A DNA stretch of 48,110 nucleotides from Pseudomonas syringae (GTDB taxonomy: Bacteria > Pseudomonadota > Gammaproteobacteria > Pseudomonadales > Pseudomonadaceae): the NCBI RefSeq assembly GCF_000737245.1, contig NZ_JPQU01000047.1, forward strand, positions 1-48,110, written 5' to 3'. Below, one piece after another: positions 1 to 8,291 of this stretch (position 1 is the stretch's first letter; each line of letters begins with the position of its first letter). Below the pieces are notes generated by a model. That model was not told the DNA's origin, searched no databases, and was given only the letters and a program-made list of their open reading frames with translations. A program made the translations under genes and the position numbers.

Positions 1-37
1 TTGTGTCAGAGAAAAATCTATGGCCTGACACAACGCA

Positions 38-66
38 ATCGCGGGCAAGCGCGCTCCTACAGGAGG
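38..66. repeat. Partial REP element (right half)
   Basis: The segment ends in the REP half-palindrome GCGGGCAAGCGCGCTCCTAC, the same variant found at 19558-19583 and 20933-21020. Only the right half is in the window, so the element probably begins further left. It lies just upstream of the Rieske-FAD oxidoreductase gene. Confidence 0.7.
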
Positions 67-95
67 TATGTGCCAAATTTATTCAGGAGAACCCC

Positions 96-1631
96 ATGCC
101 TCTCCATCCAGTAGCCCGCTTTGCCGATCTGCCTCTGGACCGTGCAACGCAGGTCAAGATCGGTGACAAGAAAATCGCCCTCATCCGTATCGATGATCAG
201 ATTCGCGCGTATCAGGGCGAATGCCCTCATGCCGGCGCGCCGTTGGCGAAAGGTGCGATCTGCAACGGCAAGCTGATTTGCCCGTGGCACAACGCTGCAT
301 TTGCTATCGCGGACGGCAGCCTGTGCGAGCCGCCGGCATTGGATAGCTTGCGACGCTATCCGGCCAGGGTGGTGGACGGCCAGGTGGTGATCGATGATCA
401 GCCTTTGCCAACGGGCAAAGAAGAAAGTGCATCGGCCGATTCACGTTGCTTCGTGATCGTAGGCGCTGGCGCTGCGGGTACTGCGGCAGCGTCTGCGTTG
501 CGGGAAATGGGCTTCGCCGGCGGGCTGGTTTTGATCGACCCGCAGCAGCAGCCAGGCTACGACCGAACCGCCTTGAGCAAATTCGTGATCGCTGGTCAGA
601 TGCCACCTGATGAAGTACCGCCGTTGCGCGACGAGAGTTTTTATAGCGAACAGCGGATCCAGCGTATTCAGGCAATGGTTACCGGCATGGACATGCCGAG
701 TAAAATGCTGACGCTCAGCAACGGACAGCAGTTGAGGTACGACGCAGCACTGATCGCGACCGGAGGCATACCCAAGCGCCCGAAACTGCCCGGTGCAGAT
801 TTGCCGCAAGTGCTCACATTGCGCTCCCGCGATGATGCTCGCGCGCTGCTCGATGCTGCGCAGCCCGGCGGTCATGCGGTGATCATCGGCGACAGTTTTA
901 TTGGCCTGGAGGCAGCCTCGGCGCTGTGTAAACGTGGTTTGGACGTCACCGTCCTGGCCCGTCATGAAATACCCTTCGAGAAACAATTCGGCCCACGCAT
1001 TGGCAAAGCGCTGCGCAAGCTCCACGAACAAAACGGCGTATTGTTTCGCACCCATGTGGAAGCGGTGAGATTCGAGGGTGAGGTGCAACTCACGGATGTG
1101 GTGCTCAATAACGGCGAGCGCTTGCCAGCCGATCTGGTACTGCTGGGAACCGGCGTACGTCCGGCGACTGATTTTCTCCACGGCGTCGCCCGCGAAGAAG
1201 ACGATTCGTTGCCGGTGGATGCGGGTATGCGACTAGGCGATGCGGTTTGGGCTGCCGGAGATATTGCGACCTTTCCGCTTGCCGGAACACCTTTGCGCAT
1301 CGAGCACTGGCGCGTGGCACAACAACAGGCGCGTATCGCTGCCCGAAATATGCTCGGCGGCACAGATCGCTATATTGACGTGCCGTTCTTCTGGACCTTC
1401 CATTTCGGCAAACGCATCGACTATCTAGGCCACGCCGAGCATTGGGATGACATCATCTTCAAAGGGGAACCGGAAAACTTCGATTTCATTGCGTTGATCT
1501 GCCGGGAAGGTCAAGTCGACGCGATTGTGGCCTGCCAATACGAGCGCGTTATGGCGATGTTTGCCGAAAGGATGAAGCAACCGTTGATGGCGGACGACGC
1601 CTTGGGGTTGATTGATGGATTCGCACATTGA
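96..1631 (+). CDS. Rieske-FAD pyridine nucleotide oxidoreductase (AIFM3-like)
   Basis: A 511-residue soluble redox protein with an N-terminal Rieske [2Fe-2S] domain fused to an FAD/NAD(P)-dependent reductase. The Rieske ligands are visible as C43-P-H45 and C62-P-W-H65. The FAD-binding glycine motif GAGAAG is at about 123-128, a second dinucleotide motif (IIGDSFIGLEAA) lies near 262, and the C-terminal FAD motif (WAAGDIA) follows. This architecture matches apoptosis-inducing-factor-3-like and ferredoxin-reductase-type proteins; the electron acceptor cannot be told from sequence. The ATG at 96 was chosen because AGGAG at 85-89 precedes it with good spacing. An earlier in-frame start would translate through a REP element. 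No partner gene is adjacent. Confidence 0.88.
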   Translation: MPLHPVARFADLPLDRATQVKIGDKKIALIRIDDQIRAYQGECPHAGAPLAKGAICNGKLICPWHNAAFAIADGSLCEPPALDSLRRYPARVVDGQVVIDDQPLPTGKEESASADSRCFVIVGAGAAGTAAASALREMGFAGGLVLIDPQQQPGYDRTALSKFVIAGQMPPDEVPPLRDESFYSEQRIQRIQAMVTGMDMPSKMLTLSNGQQLRYDAALIATGGIPKRPKLPGADLPQVLTLRSRDDARALLDAAQPGGHAVIIGDSFIGLEAASALCKRGLDVTVLARHEIPFEKQFGPRIGKALRKLHEQNGVLFRTHVEAVRFEGEVQLTDVVLNNGERLPADLVLLGTGVRPATDFLHGVAREEDDSLPVDAGMRLGDAVWAAGDIATFPLAGTPLRIEHWRVAQQQARIAARNMLGGTDRYIDVPFFWTFHFGKRIDYLGHAEHWDDIIFKGEPENFDFIALICREGQVDAIVACQYERVMAMFAERMKQPLMADDALGLIDGFAH

Positions 1632-1680
1632 TGTGCGGGGTCGTGGGAGATTCAATTGTTTGCCCGCAAGGTGGCCTGAT

Positions 1681-1776
1681 GACGTGGGACCGGCTTCAGC
1701 CGGGAAGAGGCCAGTACCTCCGAGCCATATTTATCGTCTGGAATGCTGCCTTCCCGGCTGAAGCCGGTCCCACGTC
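1681..1776. repeat. Palindromic REP pair, GTGGGACCGGCTTCAGC type
   Basis: Perfect 26-bp inverted arms at 1681-1706 and 1751-1776 flank a 44-bp loop. This is a different REP family from the GCTTGCCCGCGA type that dominates the window; a second copy is at 8996-9087. It sits between the stop of the oxidoreductase gene and the end of the convergent VOC gene. Confidence 0.85.
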
Positions 1777-1832
1777 AGCTTGCGGGCAACCAGAAAATCT
1801 CCCACACAATAGATCGTGTGCCACCTCATCAC

Positions 1833-2210
1833 TCACACCAACTCAGAGATCTCGATCAGGTTCAGATCCGGGTCTCGCACATACACCGAGCGAATCGGGC
1901 CGGTCGCCCCGGTGCGTAAAACCGGCCCTTCGATAATCGGCCAGTCGCAGGCTTGTAGCCGCTGGATAACTTGCTCCAGCGGGACAGCGGCGATGAAACA
2001 CAGGTCCAGCGCGCCGGGCACCGGCAAGTGAGCCTTGGGCTCGAACTCTGCCCCACGAATGTGCAAATTGATCTTCTGCGCGCCGAACCTGAAAGCCATC
2101 CGGCCGGAACCAAAGGTTTCCAGTTGCATGCCCATTACCCGGACGTAAAAGTCCTGAGTGGCTTCGGCATTTGTGGCGGTCAGGACGAGATGGTCAAGGT
2201 GGTCGATCAT
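1833..2210 (-). CDS. VOC (glyoxalase/dioxygenase fold) protein
   Basis: A 125-residue single VOC module, which is the usual size for this family. It begins IDHLDHLVL and ends RDPDLNLIEISEL, both typical of glyoxalase/bleomycin-resistance/dioxygenase proteins. Likely metal-site residues are H7, H50 and E120. The RBS AGGAG (on the minus strand) lies about 8 nt upstream of the ATG at 2210. The family covers glyoxalases, extradiol dioxygenases and thiol transferases, and nothing nearby identifies the substrate. It is convergent with the Rieske oxidoreductase gene and divergent from the lipoprotein hydrolase gene. Confidence 0.85.
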   Translation of the reverse strand: MIDHLDHLVLTATNAEATQDFYVRVMGMQLETFGSGRMAFRFGAQKINLHIRGAEFEPKAHLPVPGALDLCFIAAVPLEQVIQRLQACDWPIIEGPVLRTGATGPIRSVYVRDPDLNLIEISELV

Positions 2211-2444
2211 GGATAATGCTCCTGGGTCGCACAGGCAGATGTTTTGCTGGCGCGCTGATTTGTGCGGTCAAGTTATGCCAAGAAAGGCTGCCTCACAACG
2301 AGAACCTTTTCCACACGCGCCCCTCAACAAGAAAGCACTCCGGCCAACTGGCCGTCACAACCCTGGTCATGGCACAGTGCTTGCGCTCTCAAGTATTTGA
2401 AGCCATTTGACGCGATGCACTGTCCTCCTTGAAGAGAATCACTC

Positions 2445-3602
2445 TTGGCCAGACCCAACATCATCTTCCTGTTTCCTGCCTTGCTCATGCTCCAGTCATG
2501 CACCTTGCTGGCCAGTGCGGACAAACCATCCCCCAGCTTCGCCGACTATCGCCAGCAGACTCTGGAGATCCTTGAGCAACGCCGCGTCTTTCAAACCAAC
2601 GATCGTGCCGTCGAGCTGCAATGGAACGCGCCTCAGGAATGGCGGCCGAACGGCCAGCCCAAGGGCGGGATTCTGCTGGTTCACGGTCTGGGGGACTCGC
2701 CATGGTCTTTTCATGACGTCGGCGCCCGGCTTGCTGCCCAGGGTTTTCTGGTTCGCACCGTGCTGTTGCCTGGGCACGGCACGCAGCCGTCCGACATGCT
2801 CGATGTGACCCTTGAGCAGTGGCAGAACGTGGTTCGTGAACAGGCAAAGACCCTGAGCGAGGAAGTGCCCAAGGTGTATCTGGGCGGGTTTTCCACCGGG
2901 GCGAATCTGGTTCTGGATTACGCCTACGACCACGATGAAATTGCCGGACTGGTGTTGTTCTCACCGGCCTTTCGCTCTGATAGCCCTTATGCCTGGCTGA
3001 CCCAATGGATCTCCTGGGCACGTCCGTGGCTGGCCAGCCCGAACGACCCGCTGCGCCCACTGCAAACCCCGGTGCGTTACCTGAATGTGCCCACTAACGG
3101 ATTTGCGCAGTTCTATCGCAGCAGCGTGCTGGCGCAAAAGCGCCTGGATCAGCGTAGCTATGACAAACCGGTGTTCGTCGCCATTACCCAGCACGATTCG
3201 GTGCTGGATACGGGTTATGTGCTGGATACCTTCAACGCGCGCTTCACCCACCCCGCGAGTCGGCTGATCTGGTACGGGGATAGCCCGGCCCCTGCCGCAA
3301 AAAATACCCGAGTGCTGGTGCGCGAGGATTATCTGCCGCAGTACCGCATCAGCCAGTTTTCCCATATGGGTCTGCTGTTCTCCCCGGATAACGCTCTGTA
3401 CGGCGTGGACGGCAAACAGCGCATCTGCTGGAACGGCCAGGAAACCCCGGACATGCAGAAATGCCTGGCGGGCCAGCCGGTCTGGTATTCGGATTGGGGC
3501 CATCGCGAAGCGGGAAAAATTCACGCACGCCTGACCTTCAATCCGTATTTCGAGTGGCAGTCAACGGTGATGATGGGGGTGTTGGGAGCTGAAGCTAAAT
3601 GA
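2445..3602 (+). CDS. Lipoprotein alpha/beta hydrolase
   Basis: A 385-residue alpha/beta-hydrolase-fold protein, probably an envelope esterase or lipase-like enzyme. The N-terminus has a short hydrophobic stretch ending LQSC, with C19 as the likely lipidated cysteine. The core shows HGLGDSPWSF (oxyanion-loop region, about 80-89), LLPGHGT (108-113), the nucleophile elbow GGFSTG with S150, and a late SHMGLLF segment that probably supplies the catalytic histidine. Translation starts at TTG 2445: the only nearby in-frame ATG upstream (2415) is closed by a stop after five codons, and the TTG gives a complete signal sequence. The substrate is unknown. Confidence 0.82.
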   Translation: MARPNIIFLFPALLMLQSCTLLASADKPSPSFADYRQQTLEILEQRRVFQTNDRAVELQWNAPQEWRPNGQPKGGILLVHGLGDSPWSFHDVGARLAAQGFLVRTVLLPGHGTQPSDMLDVTLEQWQNVVREQAKTLSEEVPKVYLGGFSTGANLVLDYAYDHDEIAGLVLFSPAFRSDSPYAWLTQWISWARPWLASPNDPLRPLQTPVRYLNVPTNGFAQFYRSSVLAQKRLDQRSYDKPVFVAITQHDSVLDTGYVLDTFNARFTHPASRLIWYGDSPAPAAKNTRVLVREDYLPQYRISQFSHMGLLFSPDNALYGVDGKQRICWNGQETPDMQKCLAGQPVWYSDWGHREAGKIHARLTFNPYFEWQSTVMMGVLGAEAK

Positions 3603-3607
3603 CTGAC

Positions 3608-3698
3608 CTGTAGGAGCTCACGAGCACCGCGAGGCAGCGATGGCGTCCAGCCTGACACACCGCCATCGCGGCCTCGCGGTGCTCGTGCGCTCCTACAG
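3608..3698. repeat. REPIN (long-arm variant)
   Basis: Inverted arms CTGTAGGAGC...GAGCACCGCGAGG and CCTCGCGGTGCTCG...GCGCTCCTACAG surround a short loop. The element lies between the convergent hydrolase and FadR-type regulator genes and could act as a bidirectional transcript-end hairpin. Confidence 0.8.
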
Positions 3699-3717
3699 AA
3701 AATAGCCCGTTCAACAC

Positions 3718-4431
3718 TCACTCCAGCGGCGCCAGCCGCTCGCGGCTGTTGCTCAGGTGTGTCCACATCGCCGCGCGGGCGGCGTCGGGATCCTGGCGGC
3801 GGATGGCGGCGAGCAACGCTTCGTGCTCCAGGTTGGCCAGATAACCATGGCGCGCAAGGTTGGTGCCGGCACGTTCACTGGCATTGATCCGGCTGCGGGG
3901 TATCACCGCGCTGCCCAGGTGTTGCATGATTTCCGTGAAGTACGAGTTGCCCGTCGCCTCGGCGATCAACATGTGAAAACGCTTGTCCGCCTCCACGCAG
4001 CTGTCGGCATTGGCCAGCTGATTCTGATAATCATCCAGCGCCTGACGCATCGCGGCCAGTTGCTCGTCGGTGCGCCGCAACGCTGCCAGCGCCACCGCCT
4101 GAGTTTCCAGGCCCATGCGCAACTCAATGATGTCTCGCACGCTGGCGGCGGTCTCGACCTTCAGGTGCAGCCCGGTCTGATTGCCGCGATCAAGAACGAA
4201 GGTGCCGACCCCATGATGGGTTTCCACCAACCCCGACGCCTGCAGTTTGGAGATGGCCTCGCGCACCACCGTCCGGCTGACCCCATGCTGGCGAACGATT
4301 TCGTTTTCAGACGGCAGCTTCTGCCCCGCCGGTATCTTGCCCAACAGAATGCGCTGGCTAAGGTCCGTCACCAGATCTGTGGCGAGATTATGTTGCCGCC
4401 GCTTTGGGGCAGGCTGGGTTGGCTCTTGCAT
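3718..4431 (-). CDS. FadR-type GntR regulator (FCD domain)
   Basis: A 237-residue transcriptional regulator with an N-terminal winged helix (about 14-80; LPSENEIVRQHGVSRTVVREAI is the recognition region, then GLVETHHGVGTFV) and a C-terminal all-helical FCD ligand domain. Histidines and acidic residues expected for a metal or carboxylate pocket are present (RFHMLIAEATGN, HEALLAAI). The ATG at 4431 follows AGGAAA with 7-nt spacing; the upstream in-frame extension is rejected. It is transcribed away from gudD, and TTGTnnGACAA sites lie between them, so it is probably the glucarate/galactarate-responsive repressor of gudD. That role is inference from position and family. Confidence 0.85.
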   Translation of the reverse strand: MQEPTQPAPKRRQHNLATDLVTDLSQRILLGKIPAGQKLPSENEIVRQHGVSRTVVREAISKLQASGLVETHHGVGTFVLDRGNQTGLHLKVETAASVRDIIELRMGLETQAVALAALRRTDEQLAAMRQALDDYQNQLANADSCVEADKRFHMLIAEATGNSYFTEIMQHLGSAVIPRSRINASERAGTNLARHGYLANLEHEALLAAIRRQDPDAARAAMWTHLSNSRERLAPLE

Positions 4432-4543
4432 GAAGTGTTTTCCTGAACAGCCGTTCGTGAGTCGGTCTGAGGCCGTTATGTGGCTCCATGAACCCGCTTG
4501 GCAACCACAAGATGTTGCAAATATATCACCTCGCCGCTGGCAC

Positions 4544-4554
4544 TTGTCAGACAA
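4544..4554. promoter_or_regulatory. Candidate FadR-type operator 1
   Basis: TTGTCAGACAA is an 11-bp palindrome apart from its centre, extended to CTTGTCAGACAAG at 4543-4555. The TTGT-n3-ACAA form fits the short palindromes bound by FCD-type GntR regulators. It lies about 115 bp upstream of the regulator start. Confidence 0.5.
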
Positions 4555-4578
4555 GCAGCCCTGTAAAACTCATCCAGC

Positions 4579-4589
4579 TTGTATGACAA
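4579..4589. promoter_or_regulatory. Candidate FadR-type operator 2
   Basis: TTGTATGACAA shares nine of eleven bases with the site at 4544, and the two centres are 35 bp apart. Read on the minus strand it contains TTGTCA, which could serve as the -35 box of the regulator promoter, so autoregulation is plausible. Confidence 0.5.
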
Positions 4590-4813
4590 CCCGGTTAGGC
4601 GAGCTTTAACTCCAATCGCTGAAAGCCTCGAAATCAGTGACCTTGCTGTGCAAGGCCGAGATTACCCATACCTCACCCGCCCGCAAGATAAAGCCATAAA
4701 CACCCGTATTCATGGGGATAAACCAGAATAAATGTACTTGTCTAGCGGACCAGGCGCGGCGGATCACCTTAATAATTCCCACCCCAAATTTCTAAAAACA
4801 AGTGAACGACTAG

Positions 4814-4843
4814 TTGCACACCGGCGCCTTACTTGTATGATGT
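4814..4843 (+). promoter_or_regulatory. Candidate gudD promoter with overlapping operator half-site
   Basis: TTGCAC (4814-4819) and TATGAT (4836-4841) are 16 bp apart and resemble a sigma-70 promoter. The -10 box lies inside TTGTATGATGT (4833-4843), whose left half matches the operators at 4544 and 4579. A repressor bound here would block the promoter. The start would be near 4848, leaving roughly a 57-nt leader to gudD. Confidence 0.45.
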
Positions 4844-4904
4844 CTCTCAAGGCAAGCGACAAGCGTGAGCAACCCGCATAAAAATAACGAGTGGGATTTA
4901 CAAC

Positions 4905-6245
4905 ATGAATCAGAATCTGAACAAGGCACCCGTGATCACCAGCATGCAAGTCATCCCAGTGGCCGGCCACGATGACATGCTGCTCAACCTCAGCGGCGCC
5001 CACGGGCCTTACTTCACCCGCAATATCGTGATCCTGCAGGACAACGCCGGGCACACGGGTGTCGGCGAAATCCCCGGCGGTGAACGCATTCGCCAGACCC
5101 TGGAAGACGCCCGGCAACTGTTGGTAGGCAGCCCGATCGGCACCTATCAGAAAATCCTCAATGAAGTGCGCAAGACCTTTGCCGAGCGCGATTCCGGTGG
5201 TCGTGGCCTGCAGACTTTCGACTTGCGGGTGACGATCCATGCCGTGACCGGCCTGGAGGCCGCCCTCCTCGACCTGCTTGGCCAACACCTGGACGTGCCA
5301 GTCGCAGCGCTGCTTGGTGAAGGCCAGCAGCGCGATGAAGTGAAGATGCTCGGCTATCTGTTTTACGTGGGCGATCAAGGCAAGACCAATCTGGCGTATC
5401 GCCGTGAAGAAGATGCCGACAACGACTGGTTCCGCGTCCGCCACGAAGAGGCCCTGACTCCCGAAGCCGTGGTGCGTCTGGCCGAGGCTGCGCAAGCGCG
5501 CTATGGCTTCCAGGATTTCAAACTCAAAGGCGGCGTGCTCAGCGGCGATGCGGAAATCGAAGCGGTAACCGCCCTTGCCGAACGCTTCCCCGAAGCCCGT
5601 ATCACACTTGATCCCAATGGCGCCTGGTCACTGAAAGAAGCCATCCGCCTGTGCCGCGATCAACATCACGTACTGGCTTACGCCGAAGACCCTTGTGGCG
5701 CTGAGAATGGTTATTCCGGTCGCGAAGTCATGGCCGAATTCCGCCGCGCCACGGGCTTGAAGACGGCCACCAACATGATCGCCACCGATTGGCGTGAAAT
5801 GGGCCATGCCATTCAGTTGCAGTCAGTGGACATCCCGCTGGCGGACCCGCACTTCTGGACCATGCAGGGTTCGGTTCGGGTCGCACAGATGTGCAACGAG
5901 TGGGGCCTGACCTGGGGTTCGCATTCCAACAACCACTTTGATATTTCCCTGGCGATGTTCACCCACGTGGCCGCCGCTGCACCGGGCGATATCACGGCCA
6001 TCGACACCCATTGGATCTGGCAGGACGGCCAACGCCTGACCAAGGCCCCACTGGAGATCGTCGGAGGCTGCGTGCAGGTGCCGAAAAAGCCGGGCCTGGG
6101 CGTCGAGCTGGACATGGATCAGGTCCACAAGGCTCACGAATTGTACAAAGGCATGGGCCTGGGTGCCCGCGACGACGGCGCCGCGATGCAATTCCTGGTG
6201 CCGGACTGGAAGTTCAACAATAAGCAGCCGTGTCTGGTGCGTTGA
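4905..6245 (+). CDS. gudD: Glucarate dehydratase
   Basis: A 446-residue enolase-superfamily enzyme that dehydrates D-glucarate (and L-idarate) to 5-keto-4-deoxy-D-glucarate, the first step of cytoplasmic aldarate catabolism. Active-site residues appear in order: general base K208 in FKLKGG (with K206), metal ligands D236 (LDPNGAW), E267 (CGAEN) and N290 (TATNMI), and the D314/H340 dyad with H340 in GSHSNNHFDIS. Length and spacing match known GudD almost exactly. A GTGGGA RBS precedes the ATG at 4905. Unlike many aldarate operons, no transporter, kdgD or aldehyde dehydrogenase gene is adjacent; the divergent FadR-type gene is the likely regulator. Transcription should end at the hairpin at 6403-6432. 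Confidence 0.95.
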   Translation: MNQNLNKAPVITSMQVIPVAGHDDMLLNLSGAHGPYFTRNIVILQDNAGHTGVGEIPGGERIRQTLEDARQLLVGSPIGTYQKILNEVRKTFAERDSGGRGLQTFDLRVTIHAVTGLEAALLDLLGQHLDVPVAALLGEGQQRDEVKMLGYLFYVGDQGKTNLAYRREEDADNDWFRVRHEEALTPEAVVRLAEAAQARYGFQDFKLKGGVLSGDAEIEAVTALAERFPEARITLDPNGAWSLKEAIRLCRDQHHVLAYAEDPCGAENGYSGREVMAEFRRATGLKTATNMIATDWREMGHAIQLQSVDIPLADPHFWTMQGSVRVAQMCNEWGLTWGSHSNNHFDISLAMFTHVAAAAPGDITAIDTHWIWQDGQRLTKAPLEIVGGCVQVPKKPGLGVELDMDQVHKAHELYKGMGLGARDDGAAMQFLVPDWKFNNKQPCLVR

Positions 6246-6275
6246 TATTTTGAGCTGAATGCCTGACGCCAATCC

Positions 6276-6366
6276 CTGTGGGAGCGGTGCTTGCCCGCGA
6301 TAAGGCCGTCTCAGATATCAGGCCAACCGCGTCTAGCCTTATCGCGGGCAAGCACCGCTCCCACAG
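6276..6366. repeat. REPIN, GCTTGCCCGCGATAAGG type
   Basis: Arms CTGTGGGAGCGGTGCTTGCC...and ...GGCAAGCACCGCTCCCACAG are inverted around a central loop. It lies between the gudD stop and the gudD terminator, so the gudD transcript would end in two hairpins. Confidence 0.88.
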
Positions 6367-6402
6367 GGGGTTTACATCTGAAGATTTGCCAAGCTGGCAT
6401 AC

Positions 6403-6432
6403 GGCGCGCAACCCCCTTGCGCGCCGTTTTTT
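6403..6432 (+). terminator. Rho-independent terminator of gudD
   Basis: A perfect 9-bp stem GGCGCGCAA / TTGCGCGCC with a CCCCC loop is followed by GTTTTTT. It lies 158 bp past the gudD stop, beyond the REPIN. Confidence 0.88.
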
Positions 6433-6487
6433 ATGCCCGCTCAACCGCGTGTTAAGGTTCGTGCTTCTCTCGTCATGAAGCCCGGAC

Positions 6488-7141
6488 ATGTCCCATATCG
6501 CTCATACCCATCCCCGTTTGAGCATCGCCGCAGGCTTTGGCCTTGCCAGCGGTATCGCAGCAGCCGTATTTGCCCCGCAGTTCTCAATTACCAGTAAATG
6601 CCTTATCGCGTGGAACGTCGGCGTGTGGATCTATCTGGCGTTGATCCTGGTGCGCACCTTCCGCACCAACGCGGCGGACGCCGAGCGTATTTCCATGGTC
6701 GAAGATGAAAACGCTGGCCTGGTGCTGGTCACCGTCTGTGTCGCGGCACTGGCCAGTCTCGCGGCAATCACCCTGGAACTGGCCGGCAGCAAGGAGATGA
6801 CCAGCAACGATCGGGCGCTGCATTACGCCTTCACCGGCCTGACCATTGTCGGTTCGTGGCTGGTGACCGGGGTGATTTTCAGCCTGCACTACGCCCGGCT
6901 GTTTTACACCTGGAAAGGCAAGGAACCCGCCCTGCGCTTTGCTGATGGCGAGCGGCACCCTGACTACTGGGATTTCCTGTACTTCTCGTTCACCTTGAGC
7001 GTTGCCGTGCAAACTTCCGATGTCGGGGTTGCGACTCCGGGTCTGCGCAGGATCGTTCTCGCACAGTGCCTGATCGGATTCATCTTCAATACAGCGATTC
7101 TGGGCTTTTCCATCAATATTGCTGCCGGTCTGTTTGGCTAA
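6488..7141 (+). CDS. DUF1345 inner-membrane protein
   Basis: A 217-residue hydrophobic protein of the DUF1345 family, whose function is not established. Membrane segments are visible around 12-30, 38-57, 77-97, 110-130 and near the C-terminus (about 190-215). The family-typical segment DYWDFLYFSFTLSVAVQTSDV lies at about 158-178. The start at 6488 has only a weak RBS, but the downstream frame has no better ATG before the first membrane helix. It stands alone, 60 bp before a hydroxyacid dehydrogenase gene on the same strand, so cotranscription is possible. Confidence 0.85.
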   Translation: MSHIAHTHPRLSIAAGFGLASGIAAAVFAPQFSITSKCLIAWNVGVWIYLALILVRTFRTNAADAERISMVEDENAGLVLVTVCVAALASLAAITLELAGSKEMTSNDRALHYAFTGLTIVGSWLVTGVIFSLHYARLFYTWKGKEPALRFADGERHPDYWDFLYFSFTLSVAVQTSDVGVATPGLRRIVLAQCLIGFIFNTAILGFSINIAAGLFG

Positions 7142-7201
7142 GCGGCAATCTGGCGCTAATGTGGCGGCACAACCTTAAAAAGCTCTTGAAGGCGATCCGA
7201 C

Positions 7202-8158
7202 ATGACGCAAACGCAAATTGCTGTGCTCGATGACTGGCAATCCGTCGCCAGCAAAGTTGTGGACTGGTCGGTGCTCGATGGCATCGGCCAAGTGAGCTTC
7301 CTGCATGAATATCCCGCCGATACCGATACCCTGGCCGCCCGTCTGCAGGCCTTTGATGTGATCTGCGTGATGCGCGAGCGCACGGTTTTCGATGAAGCCC
7401 TGCTCGTCCAGCTGCCGCATCTCAAGCTGCTGGTAACTGGCGGCATGCGCAACGCGGCCATTGATGTTAAAGCTGCCGGACGGCTTGGTATTCAGGTCTG
7501 CGGCACCGAAAGCTACAAACATGCTGCGCCCGAACTGACCTGGGCGCTGATCATGGGTGTGACACGCAATCTGGTGGCCGAAGCCAATTCATTGCGCGAC
7601 GGCCAGTGGCAGATCGGCCTGGGCAGCGACCTGCATGGCAAGACGCTGGGTATCCTCGGCTTGGGCAGCATCGGCAAATGGATCGCCCGCTACGGCCTGG
7701 CATTTGGCATGAAGGTCATCGCCTGGAGCGAAAACCTCACCACTGAGGCGGCTGCCGAATCCGGGGTGACTTACGTCAGCAAGCAGGAATTGTTCGAGCA
7801 GGCAGATATTCTGTCCATCCATCTGGTGCTCAGTGACCGCAGCCGAGGCCTCGTCGACAAGCAGGCGCTGGACTGGATGAAGTCAACGGCCTATCTGATC
7901 AATACTGCCCGCGGGCCAATTGTTGACGAGGCAGCGTTGATCGATACCCTGCAACAACGGCGGATTGCAGGCGCAGCGCTGGACGTGTTCGCCATTGAGC
8001 CGTTGCCGTCTGGCCATCCGTTACGCACGCTGGATAACCTGCTCGCCACACCCCATGTGGGGTATGTCACGGAAAACAACTATAGGATGTTCTTCAGCCA
8101 GATGATTGAAGATATCCAGGCCTGGGATGCGGGTGCGCCGATTCGGGTGTTTTCTTGA
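7202..8158 (+). CDS. D-2-hydroxyacid dehydrogenase family protein
   Basis: A 318-residue NAD(P)-dependent oxidoreductase that should interconvert a 2-keto acid and a D-2-hydroxy acid. The Rossmann glycine motif GLGSIG is at 153-158. The catalytic set is R237 (NTARGPIVDE), E266 (AIEPLPSGHPL) and H285 (TPHVGY). Length is normal for the family. Its closest named relatives are phosphoglycerate- or hydroxypyruvate-reductase-like proteins, but the substrate cannot be assigned. The ATG at 7202 is preceded by AAGGCGATCC as RBS. A REPIN follows directly. Confidence 0.88.
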   Translation: MTQTQIAVLDDWQSVASKVVDWSVLDGIGQVSFLHEYPADTDTLAARLQAFDVICVMRERTVFDEALLVQLPHLKLLVTGGMRNAAIDVKAAGRLGIQVCGTESYKHAAPELTWALIMGVTRNLVAEANSLRDGQWQIGLGSDLHGKTLGILGLGSIGKWIARYGLAFGMKVIAWSENLTTEAAAESGVTYVSKQELFEQADILSIHLVLSDRSRGLVDKQALDWMKSTAYLINTARGPIVDEAALIDTLQQRRIAGAALDVFAIEPLPSGHPLRTLDNLLATPHVGYVTENNYRMFFSQMIEDIQAWDAGAPIRVFS

Positions 8159-8170
8159 GGCGTCTGACTT

Positions 8171-8261
8171 CTGTGGGAGCGGTGCTTGCCCGCGATAAGG
8201 CCGGACGCGACCTAATGTGAACCGCGTTCAGACTTATCGCGGGCAAGCACCGCTCCCACAG
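8171..8261. repeat. REPIN, GCTTGCCCGCGATAAGG type
   Basis: It has almost the same arms as the element at 6276-6366 (CTGTGGGAGCGGTGCTTGCC and its inverse) with a different loop. It lies in the gap between the dehydrogenase gene and pncA. Confidence 0.88.
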
Positions 8262-8291
8262 GATCTGCGACAACAGAACAGGAGACTTACC

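Larger units (their letters stand above)
4432..4904. other. Intergenic control region between regulator and gudD
   Basis: A 473-bp gap between divergent genes. It contains two near-identical palindromes at 4544-4554 and 4579-4589, a third partial copy at 4833-4843 over a possible -10 box, and an A/T-rich stretch around 4681-4810. No convincing ORF or REP element was seen in it. Confidence 0.7.

Noticed and set aside
3..95. N-terminal extension of the Rieske-FAD protein to an earlier start
   Set aside because: The extra residues are a translated REP element (TTSRASALLQE-like peptide), and the ATG at 96 has its own strong RBS.
441..1181. Long open frame antisense to the Rieske-FAD gene
   Set aside because: Shadow of a gene with clear cofactor motifs; no RBS or recognisable fold.
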